A stretch of 64,000 bases of DNA from Ligustrum vulgare (Eukaryota; Streptophyta; Magnoliopsida; Lamiales; Oleaceae): assembly GCA_963555705.1 (NCBI GenBank), contig OY743179.1:21832692-21896691 (forward strand), read 5' to 3'. A program made the translations under genes and the position numbers. Numbering within the stretch: position 1 is the first letter of the stretch; every line of letters starts with the position of its first letter. Of the stretch, positions 49,575-64,000 are shown in pieces. The notes beneath the pieces were generated by a model. It saw nothing but the letters and a program-made list of their open reading frames with translations. It was not told the origin of the DNA and did no database searches.

Positions 49575-51370
49575 GTTTGAAATGGGTCAACTTTGACTTC
49601 AAAATTGAGTGGGACCCGGTGTTCAATTTGTTCAAATTAATGTTCAATTAAATTCTAAGTTCCAAGTAGATGAATGTAGAATATTTAATTGTGTAAAACA
49701 ATTTCAATATGAATGAAAAATTATGGTTGAAAGTTGGACAATAAATAAGAGGAAAGAATTGGAAAAATGTTCCAATCCTACATAGGTTGCAAACACAACC
49801 TTGAACCACTTAATAATTCCAAGTTTGGATATGGGTTTGAGCTCCAAGAGGTACCAATAGTCTTTGAAAGAAGGAGTCTTAGACAATGTTTAGATAAGTC
49901 CAAATGCCACATGACCCGACGCCACCATCCGGCCGGCACGGCACGGTACGAGCTCGTGCTTGGTCTCGAGTTTTGGGCCTGGGCCTAAGTCAACATTAAT
50001 TTTTTGGGTAAAATTTAATTGTTTTTATCCGAATTTTAAAATTCCTTCCAAAGTTTCAAAGTATGCAAATGGTTAATCAGTTTTCTAAAACTGTATGTGT
50101 AGTGCGCATGATTGAAGTGTTGGGAAAAACTGTGCAACCACCACTTTCCTTCTCTATTTAAATGGTCCTCAGGCTTTCAGATTATTCACGCAATTTTCAG
50201 TTCTAATGTCTGCATTCTGCACATTTCATTTCTGGTTTCGTCGTTCAAAAAGTTCTTTTCTGGGTTCGTTGGCTTGCAGTCGAAGTGTTATTTCTGCAAG
50301 TGTCTAATCGTTGTATCTTGGGAGTTGCTTTATCATATACTGTAAGTAGTAGGGTGGACATTTGTCGGTTCGGTTCAGTTCCTTTAATAACAAGAACCGA
50401 ACAATTTCGGTTTCGATTCGGTTATCAGTTATTTTTCGGTTCCTATTAAAAAATTTAAAATTGATGCATACATGAAAAATATCTAATTATTTACAAGAAC
50501 CAAAGCTAAATAGAACCAAATAGAGCATCTAAAATATATCAATAAGAATTATTAAACTTAAGCTTCAAATTGAAGGAAAAGAAACAATTAAAAAATCATG
50601 GAACAAAATTTAAATTAAAATATATATTCAAAATACATCAATAAAGCTTTTTAGACATCAAATTTCACGAGTTCTTCACGTTATTAACTCTTTGTACAAG
50701 AAAAAAAATTAAGTGTGAATGATAGTAAACGTTGTTTAAAGTATTAGTGAAATGAAATGTTAAGATACACACAATTAGATCGTGTTCGATTAGTTTTAGA
50801 TTCTTTGTTCTGTTCTTTTGTTAAAAAATTCTACAATTATCATGTAACGAAATACAGAAAGTGTTATACGAGCTTAATTTAAATTAAGAATGTTCGATTC
50901 TCGGTTCGGTTTTCAATTTTCAAATAAGAACCAATCGATTTCTCGGTTCTCATTTTTTCCTAAAGAACCGACCGGTTTCGATTTTTTCGGTTCGGTTCTC
51001 TCGGTTTTGATTTTTTTGTCCACCCCTAATACCATGTGAAGAGGTAAAAAAGTCTTAAGGACAGAGTGCCTAGTTCTTGCCTCGATCATCCTTAGTTCAG
51101 ATTCTGTCCGAATTCTTGACTTGTTCTTGCACTCTGTTTTAGCATGTCATTTTCTGAAAATTTTAATCAGTGCAAACATCTTTTCTAACAATCTTAAGAT
51201 GGTTTTTAGGTATATTATATACTGTTTCCGAAATTGTACATGCTAATTTCTAAACTTGTAGTTTCTGATTCGATTTTACTATTCTGCAGAATATTGATTT
51301 GTAAATTCTGACTATTAACTTCTGAAATATAACACGAAATTCTGACTTGTTGAACTTCTGTTTTGAAAAT
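49575..51370 (+). mobile_element. Probable 5' LTR and leader of a second copia element
   Basis: The region precedes copia gag and has LTR-like features: CCTACATAGGTTGC (49775 region), a TATA-like TCTATTTAAATGG at about 50153, and a T-rich leader with TTCTG runs before gag. Exact ends, the 3' LTR and a primer site were not found, so the boundaries are estimates. It is interrupted at 50350-51028 by another element. Confidence 0.5.
50350..51028. mobile_element. 679-bp terminal-inverted-repeat element with CGGTTCGGTT subterminal repeats
   Basis: The left end is TAGGGTGGACATTTGTCGGT; the right end, reverse-complemented, is TAGGGGTGGACAAAAAAATC. Both ends are followed inwards by copies of (C)GGTTCGGTT/GAACCGAAC, so the single strand could fold back. 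The interior is AT-rich and non-coding. No clear target duplication was found. This looks like a hAT-like MITE or foldback element nested in the copia LTR/leader. Confidence 0.72.
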
Positions 51371-51371
51371 A

Positions 51372-54300
51372 GAAATTGCCAAAACTATAGGGACTAATGC
51401 AATTCTCCCTACTGTGGCAACTACTGTGACCCCTACTATGACGCCTACCGTGGCTGGTCGGTCTGCTTCAACTCATATTCCTCACGGGGAGAAACCTGAA
51501 AGACTTAATGGGGTCGATTTTAAGAGATGGCAGTAGAAAATGTTGTTCTGTCTCACCACGTTAAACTTGGAAAAGTTTCTCACGGAGGATCGTCCTTCTG
51601 TTCAACAAGGAGAAAATAATCGAACTTCGATAATTCCCTTGGACGCATGGAAACATTCTAATTTTCTATGCAAAAATTATGTACTGAATGATTCGATATA
51701 TGGTGTATATAGTATAATGAAATCTGGAAAAGAACTGTGGGAATCTTTAGAGAAAAAAATATAGAACTGAAGATGCTCGAACTAAAAATTTCTTATCAAT
51801 AAAATTTTGGAATATAAAATGACTAATTCTAAATCTTTTATTTCCCAAGTTCAAGATTTGCAGGTACTCCTCCATGATTTACATGTTGAAAAAATGACTG
51901 TAAGCGAGTCATTTTAAGTAGTAGTTGTAATTGAAAAACTCCCGCCTTCATGGAGAGATTTCAAATATTACCTAAAAAACAAGCGTAAGGAAATGAACTT
52001 GGAGGTGTTTATTGGGACTGCTTCAACTATGGCAAACCTGGACATCGTGCAATTTATTGTCACGAGCCTAAAAGAAAAATGATCGTGCACACATGGTTGA
52101 AACTGAAACACTTTCTGAAGGTGTTCAAGAAATGCACCTATCTGCTGCAATTTTTGAATGTAACAGTGTTGGAAATCCCAGGGAATGGTGGGTGGATACT
52201 GGTGTCACTCGCCACAAATGTGCTTAAAAGAACGTGTTTTCTAATTATAAAACTATTGACGGAGAACAACTGTTCATGGAAAATTCCTCAAGCTCAAAGG
52301 TTTAAGGACAAGGAAAAGTGACCTTGAAGATGACATTTGGTAAGGAACTCGTCCTCAAGAATGTGTTGCATGTGCCAGACATTCGGAAAAGTCTTGTTTC
52401 TGGTTCTCTTCTTAGAAAATTGGGTTTAAGTTAGTATTTGTATTTGACAAATTTGTACTAACTAAAAATGGAATGTACGTTGGAAAGGGATATATGATTG
52501 ATGGGATGTTCAAATGAACGTCCTTACTGTTCTACTTCTGTGTAAATTGTTGAATCTTCTTGTTTATGGCATAATAGATTGGGACACGTAAACTTTAAAT
52601 CTATGTGCAAATTAATAAACTTAAATTTTCTACCTTCTTCTTTCAATCCTAATCACAAATGTGAAATTTGTGTTGATGCTAAGTTAGCCAAAAGACCATT
52701 CCCTTTGGTTGAAAGAAATACTTTACCTTTGGAATTAATTCACAGCGATATGTGTGACTTGAAATTCGTACAAACTAAAGGTGGGAAAAAGTATTTTATT
52801 ACTTTCATTGATGATTGCACTCGGTACTGTTATGTTTATTTATTAAGAAGCAAGGATGAGGCTTTGGAAATGTTTAAACATTATAAGAAAATCAACTTAG
52901 CAAAACAATAAAAATTGTTCGAAGTGATAGATGTGGAGAATATGGAGTGCAGTTTTGAGAAATTTTGTTTTGAACAAGGCACTATTCATCAAACAGTTGC
53001 TCCTTACTTACCTCAATCTAATGGTATTGCGGAACGAAAGAACCTCATGCTTAAAGAAATGATGAATGCTATGTTGATAAGTTCTGGTCTACTCCAGAAT
53101 ATGTAGGGGATGCTATCCTCTAGGAAAATCTCATTCTTAATAAAATACCACACAAAGTAAAGAATGAAACACCTTATGAGTTATGGTAAGGTCATAGACA
53201 TTCATATAAATACTTGAAAGTGTGGGGGTGTTTGGCAAAGGTAGAAGGGCCGAAACCTAAATAAATAAAAATAGGACCGAAAATTGTAGATTGCATATTT
53301 ATTAGATATATGCTTATAGCAGTTGTGCATATCGATTCCTTGTGCATAAGTTAGATTACTGATATACATGAAGATACGCTCATTGAATCAAGGAATGCAA
53401 GTTTCTTTGAAAACGTCTTTCCTCGTAAAGATAAAATTGATGTAAGTTCAACAAAACGAACTTATGATACTGCAAAAAATGATGAAAATGAAGAAGAACC
53501 TAGATGCAGTAAAAGGGCTAGAAATCTTACGTCCTTTGGTTCAAAATTTCTAATGTAAATGATCGAAAATGAACCTAAGACATTCAATGGAGCAATGTCA
53601 ACACCAGATGCTCCTTTTTGGAAAGAAGCTATCAATAGTGAAATTGAATTGATAATACAAAATCACACTTGGGAGTTGGATGATCTCCTACCTGGAAATA
53701 AACCTCTAGGCTGCAATTGGATTTTCAAGAAAAAGTTCAAATCAGATGGATCTATTGATAAATACAAGGCTCGGTTGATTGCAAAAGGATATAGATAAAA
53801 AGAAGGCCTTGATTTCTTTGATACTTACTCACAAGTAACGAGGATTACTAGAAAAGAATCCTTATTGCGATTGTTGCGATACACAACCACGAAATTCTTC
53901 AAATGGATGTTAAAACAACTTTTCTAAATAGTGAGTTGGAAGAAGAAATATACATGGAGCAACTTGAAGGATTTGTTGCTTATGGACAAGAGAAAATTTT
54001 TTACAGACTCGTTAAGTCTTTATATGGATTAAAACAGGCACTAAAGCAGTGACACCAAAAGTTTGACAAAACAATGTTGTCAAATTGATTTAAAATTAAC
54101 AAGTGTGACAAATGTGCGTATAATAAAAGTACACCAACATCATATGTCTTAATATGTCTATATGTGGATGATATTCTAATTATAGGTAGCAATCATGATA
54201 TTATCATGTCTACTAAGAAAATGCTAACTAAACATCTTGACATGAAGGACATGGGTGTAGTAGATGTAATTCTTGGAATTAAAATCTCTAAAACACCAGA

Positions 54301-55113
54301 AGGTCTTGTTCTCTCACAATCTCACTATTTTGAGTCTATGTTAAAGAGATTTGGAGTGTTTGATGAAAGTCCAGCCAAAACTTCGTTAGACACGAGTCTA
54401 CACTTAGCCAAAAATAACCTGTACATAAATTAAGATATCTCAGGTTATTGGAAGTCTGATGTGTCTAATGAATTACACATGACCATATATTGCGTCCATA
54501 TAGTTAATAAATTGAATAGGTTTACATGTAATCCAAGCAATGATCACCGGAAGACATTGAATAGGGTACTTCGGTATTTAAAACAAACCCTAAAATCTGG
54601 ATTACATTATATGAGATATACAACAGTATTAGAAAGATATTGTGATGCAAATTGGATAATTGACATGAAAGATTCTAAATCCACAAGTGGTGACGTTTTT
54701 ACACTTGGTGGTGCGGCTGTGTCCTAGAAATCCTCAAAGCAAACTTGTATAGCTCGATCAACAATGGAATCAGAGTTTATAGCTTTAAATAAAGCTAGAG
54801 AAGAAGCAGAATAACTTTGTAACTCTTTAGAGGATATTCTGTTTTGGCCTAAGTCGGTGCCTGCAATTAGCATTCACTATGATAATCAGTTGGCTATTGC
54901 AAGGGCACAAAATTGCATGTATAATGGTAAGTCTAGACATATACGTGGTAGACACAATACCATAAAGTAGTTGATCTCAAATGGTATTATCTCCATTGAT
55001 TATGTGAAATCAAAGGAGAATCTCGTGGATCCGCTTACAAAAGGCCTACCAAGAGATCAATTATATTATCTATCAAAGGAAACGAGACTAAAGACGAATA
55101 TGCATGAATCTTA
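51372..55113 (+). pseudogene. Copia gag-pol polyprotein, decayed (second copia element)
   Basis: Plus-strand domains are in copia order but broken by many stops and shifts. Gag: KPERLNGVDFKRWQ, a stop, MLFCLTTLNLEKFL, NFLCKNYVLND. Zinc knuckle at about 52018: CFNYGKPGHRAIYC, whose second Cys has become Tyr. GAG-pre-integrase: [28 protein letters not shown]. Integrase: [24 protein letters not shown], then SNGIAERKN. Reverse transcriptase from 53559: APFWKEAINSEIELI, GCNWIFKKKFKSDGSIDKYK, with YVDD intact at 54161-54172. RNase H: STMESEFIALNKA, SRHIRGRHNTIK and LVDPLTKGL near 55040. Stops lie between nearly all blocks, so it is old and inactive. Confidence 0.9.
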
Positions 55114-55620
55114 ATGATGGTAACCCAACCTTGTTGACTGGATATCCCAATATCTTGGTTCAATAGTACAACTAAGTTATTAAGACTTAGTTAAGCACTT
55201 AGCCATTCCTTTATAAAAGTGCTGTCTGGAGAATGTAAAAGGATAAGTTGTAATTTTTAATGATTCCTACAGCTTGGATAAACCAAATGGGATATAGCAG
55301 AATATTCTTAATAGGAGATTTATAAGTGTGAAGTGTGGCCACTTCTATAAGAATTTGGGGCTTAAATTCTATAGAGCACTTATGATCCCAAGAATTGGGA
55401 CCAAAATGAACACAACTATGAGAACAAAAGAATTGATAGGAAGGTTATTGTGTGGATACTGTTCCTTCTTTTACACCAACGGCTGAACAGTTCAAGACAT
55501 CACATTCAGTGATTAGCCAAGTAAACTCGATAGTATTCCACTAAGGCAGGTTCAAAGCTAAAAGCTATCTCTCTTGATCTAATAAGACTTTCTAATGTAC
55601 TCTATGATCTAGTCGACATT
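55114..55620 (+). mobile_element. 3' untranslated tail of the second copia element
   Basis: Sequence after the RNase H end has no reading frame but looks like continuing element DNA. No polypurine tract or LTR matching 49575-51370 was found, so the 3' LTR is probably deleted. Confidence 0.4.
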
Positions 55621-56274
55621 GCATTTAATATTTTCGTGATAATTTCCACTTATGTTTCCAAGTTTTTTATATAAATCTTTTATCATCAATCATCTATTAA
55701 TTTTCATATCTTGTCCATAAAGATGATTTTTGTCCAAAATATTTATTATGAGGGCAAAAAAAATTTATTTACCTCTCGTATTTTTAAATAATTGAAGTAA
55801 ATAACTAATACAAAAGTCAAAAATAAATATTTTTCACTCTTTTCAATGTACATTAACAAAATATTTGGATATAAAATATGATTAAAAATAAAATATGTTA
55901 ATTAATTGGAAGTTAAGAATAATAATGCTTTGAGAAAAAAATTGAGGACATAAAAGTAAAAGTAAGTAACTATTAAAAGTTTTTCATGTAATTAAAATGT
56001 GGTGTAGATATAAAAAATTGTGGACATAATTTCCTTGATGTTTTAGCCTCTGAAGTCGTAAGATGGATAATATTAAGCTCACCGTTTGGAATATTTTAAA
56101 TTTTGTTATTTTATTGTAATACTTTTACACTAAATATATTTTGTATGTTATTTTAAGTTAAGTTTTGAGTTAACATGTTAACAATTGGTTCCATAATATA
56201 TTTACAAATTTGTCCGCGTATTATAATTTTGAGTAACTAATTTATGAAGTCCCCTCATGCCCATAAATCACGGG
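55621..56274. other. AT-rich intergenic DNA, nothing recognised
   Basis: No reading frame, repeat or element end was identified here. Confidence 0.5.
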
Positions 56275-56356
56275 GCATGCACTAGACACATTAACTCCAG
56301 AAAAAAAGCCCACTTGCATGCACTAGACACATTAACTCCAGAAAAAAAGCCCACTT
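56275..56356. repeat. 41-bp perfect tandem duplication
   Basis: Units 56275-56315 and 56316-56356 start GCATGCACTAGACACATTAA and end AGCCCACTT. They appear identical, so the duplication is recent. No coding context. Confidence 0.93.
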
Positions 56357-56839
56357 GTATACAGAAAATAGAACATACTAACCAATATCGATTTTGAATT
56401 TTCAACAGTAGTAAATTACTAAATTTAAAGTCGAAATTACACAAGGACTTTTTGAACTTTCAAACTCAACTGTGATATTTTGAACTTATTAGTTCATTAA
56501 TCAAGTCATAATTAAATTATTTAATATTAAAAATAATTATAAAAATTAATCTATAACCCACCCACCTAACAGCTACTTGAGACCAAAACTTGGAATAAAC
56601 CTCATTTTTCACCAATCATCATCTTTCCCTCCAACGACCGCGACCATCTCATCCTCCAGCAATGATGACCTGCAACTGCGAGGTGCTACAACGGAAGGCA
56701 AACTGCCTTTTCATCTCTTCCTCTCGACGATTCTCCCTGTGCACATCGACCACCGCATCTCTTTGCAGCGGTGCTTTCAATATTTTTGATTTTTGATTTT
56801 TTTTGCTAGTTGCGGCAGTGGGACTATAGGCGGGGATGG

Positions 56840-57290
56840 TTGTGAAGCTGTTGGTGATGGATGTGGGACAGGTGGTGGCGGTGGTAGGAAAGTGGCGGTA
56901 TTTTTTTCGATTTTGGTGGTGGAGGTGGAGTGGGGCCATAGGCGGTGATGGAGTTGGAGCAGGCGGTGGCGATTTTGGGGAAGCTGCAGTGTTTTTTGAT
57001 TACAGACTACGTTGGTGGCAATGGTGATGTGGCGACGATCGGTGGTTGCGGAGGTGGTGTTGTGAGGGTGGCAATGGTGTGAGAGTGGCAATGAGTGATT
57101 AGAGTTTGTGTTAGGGGTTGTGGTGAAGGTTTATGTGACGGTGGTGGTAGTGAGTGGTTATGTGACGGTAATGGTGGTGAGCTCACAATGGTGGCGGCGG
57201 TAGTGAGGTAGGATGGAGTGGTAGTAGTTGTGACGGCGGCGACTGGTGGTGGTAGTATTGGCGGTAGTGGTGGTGGGGATATAGTGGGAA
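56840..57290. repeat. GGT/GGC-rich low-complexity tract
   Basis: The plus strand is dominated by GGTGGTGG, GGCGGTGG and GTGGCGG triplets (minus strand CCACC). This opens His/Pro/Thr-rich frames on the minus strand (56649-56939, 56777-57091, 57007-57303) that show no domain. It directly precedes the GTGAC minisatellite upstream of gene copy 2. A G-rich strand like this could form quadruplexes; that is inference. Confidence 0.75.
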
Positions 57291-57299
57291 TTGAAAATT

Positions 57300-58005
57300 T
57301 CATAATTTGTGATCAGAAAGTAATACGTGATTATGATGAAATTTTAAATTGTGACTGACAATTTTTTCAATTATGACTAATTAATTTGAAATTTGTGATC
57401 ATTAAATGAGTTGTAAACTATAAGTTTTTTGAATTGTGACAAAAATAAGCCGGGATCTAAAAAATTGAGATATGTGATCTACAAAATAAGTTGTAACCAA
57501 GTAATTTTGTAAATTGTGACCTATAAAATAAGTCGTGGTCGAATAATTTGTGACCAAGAAATTAGTTTGTGATCTTTAAAATTTGTAATTTGTGATCTAA
57601 AAATAAATTGTGACATTGATAATTCGTGATTTGTGACTAGTAAATAATATGTAACCTAGAAATATTTGAGACTGTGACTTTACAAAATTTTAAACTGTGA
57701 CCAATTAAGTTAAAATTTTTGACTTCAAAACAAGTTGTGACCTATAAATTCGAGATTTGTAACCTAGAAATAAATTGTGACCTTAGAACTTTGCGAATTG
57801 TGACTGAGAAATAAGACGTGATCGAATAATTTGTGACTCAGAAATAGTTGTGACACATAAAATTGTGATTTGTGATCTAGAAAATAAATTATGACATCTA
57901 TAATTCGTGATTTGAACGAGAAATAAATCATTAATAATTAAATTTAATAATTTTTGACCTATAAATTTTGTGATTTGTGGCCATAAATTAAATATAATTG
58001 TAACC
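57300..58005. repeat. GTGAC-rich minisatellite upstream of gene copy 2
   Basis: Same degenerate repeat as in the array. Base 57418 onward aligns with window base 1 (TTTTTTGAATTGTGACAAAA). It includes units missing from copy 1 (around 57608-57655), so repeats have been gained or lost since the gene duplication. Confidence 0.8.
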
Positions 58006-58170
58006 TTAACCTATTTAATCATCCATTTAATTATTTATATTTTAATAAAAACATGATTTTTAAAACAAAGGCACCCAAGTTTCTTTTATTTGAAATCCAC
58101 TTTAAAAAATACATGTATTTATCCCAAATTTAAATAGCATCGTTAAAATGAATACTCCTAATTTGCCTCC

Positions 58171-58322
58171 GTTTGGTAACACTGTTTGATTTATAAATTG
58201 GTTTAATTATGATTTTGAGGTAAAAAGTAGTGATTGAAAATTGGAGAGAAAAAAAAGTGTGGTTAAAAAATGATTTGAAAAATTGTGTGGTTTATATAAA
58301 AAAAAAATGATGATTACCAAAA
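58171..58322. mobile_element. Probable MITE in the upstream region of gene copy 2
   Basis: Copy 2 has about 150 bases here, starting GTTTGGTAACACTG and ending GATTACCAAAAC (inverted GTTTGGTAA/TTACCAAAA). Copy 1 has an unrelated 40-base segment between the same flanks (CTCCTAA and ACTAGGATGATATG). An insertion polymorphism between paralogues plus inverted ends supports a MITE. The target duplication is unclear. Confidence 0.6.
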
Positions 58323-58597
58323 CTAGGATGATATGATTTTCATTAGCTAAGATATTATTTTCCTTCATTGGCCACCAAGCAACTTGGGCTCTAAGGTAAT
58401 TTCTCCCAACAATTTTATGACAGTGCCCTTAAAATATCTGTTAGAATATTTTTACTGATTCTTCTGTGCTATAAGCCACAGGGTCCTCGGGAAGACGAAA
58501 AAGAAAAAGAAAAAGAAAAAGCTATTCGTCGTCAGTTCTGCTACGGGCTATATTCTGAGAACTCCTAGTTGTGCCTTTCATTGAATAATAACCAACA

Positions 58598-63450
<4,853 letters not shown>

Positions 63451-64000
63451 ACTCGATCTTATATAATACTTCTCTACCTTTCATATAATCGAATAAATCC
63501 TATAATCTCGAAATTGACAACTTTTTCTTTAAAGTCAAATGATCCAATTCCATGCAGTCCATACACTTTTCATTAACACGTCATTCTTTTTCATGAAGAG
63601 CACATAGTATCCTGTAGAGATAGACCTTTATTCGTTTAAGCAATTATTTCGGTTTATAATTCAATTTATAAACTATATTATAATTTATTCATATAGTGTT
63701 TTAAGTGTTGACAAAGCGGCAGAAATTGAGCAAATGGAGCAAACCGGAGATGAGAAGTGAAAAAGAACTCAAACTGAGAAAATTTTTATAGACAGTGGAG
63801 TTAAATTTCTCACTGTTATAAAGAAAAAACCTTTTAAAGTTGGTAATTGCAAGCAATTTAAAGCTTCTGAATCTCGACTCGATGTGCTGGCAAGGTTCTT
63901 TACTACAATTGCATATTGGGAGGACATTTAGTCTCTGTTTAGTGGAAATTAAAATCAGATATTTAGTATATTTTGATAAAAGTATATAAGATGTGTGATT
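63451..64000. other. 3' flank of gene copy 2, no further gene seen
   Basis: AT-rich sequence with several AATAAA-like signals soon after the stop (GAATAAATCC near 63492). No other coding region or element end was recognised before the window closes. Confidence 0.55.

Noticed and set aside
57007..57303. 98-codon Pro/Thr/His-rich minus-strand frame
   Set aside because: Produced by GGT/GGC triplet repeats; no signal of a real protein.

Overview
The window looks like an accessory, transposon-rich stretch of a flowering-plant (probably eudicot) nuclear genome. It is AT-rich, its one real host gene has many introns with GT..AG borders, and the rest is mostly Ty1/copia and Ty3/gypsy LTR retrotransposons, hAT-type DNA transposons and MITEs. 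The species cannot be told from the sequence. I saw no rRNA, tRNA, CRISPR or prokaryotic signal.

Layout. (1) 1-29199: a tandem array with a 10,207-bp period. Each full unit holds the upstream region and first three exons of an FHA-AAA+ ATPase gene, then a minus-strand copia element that inserted into exon 3. Unit 1 (about 115-3076) is collapsed to 2,958 bp, exactly one LTR-to-LTR deletion. Units 2 (3077-13283) and 3 (13284-23490) are full and look identical. Unit 4 (23491-29199) is cut inside the element. (2) 29200-30503: the 3' exons (10-16) of that broken gene copy, joined directly to the truncated element. (3) 30504-36320: remnants, namely a hAT BED-finger transposase fragment, a 126-bp foldback MITE, an NB-LRR leucine-rich-repeat pseudogene fragment, a 753-bp non-autonomous hAT with a perfect 8-bp target duplication, and a (TA)n tract. 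(4) 36321-46878: a Tat-like Ty3/gypsy element with gag-pol on the plus strand, an extra spliced antisense gene between pol and the 3' LTR, and length-variable minisatellites. (5) 46879-56560: AT-rich DNA and a second, plus-strand, decayed copia with a nested foldback element. (6) 56561-58560: a GGT-rich tract, a degenerate minisatellite and a MITE upstream of gene copy 2. (7) 58598-63450: gene copy 2 with all 18 exons traceable. (8) 63451-64000: 3' flank.

How the parts relate. The two FHA-AAA+ gene copies lie in the same orientation about 32.5 kb apart, so they are an old tandem gene duplication pulled apart by transposons. Copy 1 was hit by the copia element. A microhomology junction between the element's 5' LTR and the gene's upstream repeat then created the 10.2-kb tandem unit, which amplified. 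LTR-LTR recombination collapsed one unit, and a deletion joined the last unit to the gene's 3' exons. The result is four promoter-bearing mini-genes that could each encode a truncated FHA peptide of about 100 residues. Both gene copies also share a frame-breaking internal deletion just before Walker A, so even copy 2 may not make a complete ATPase.
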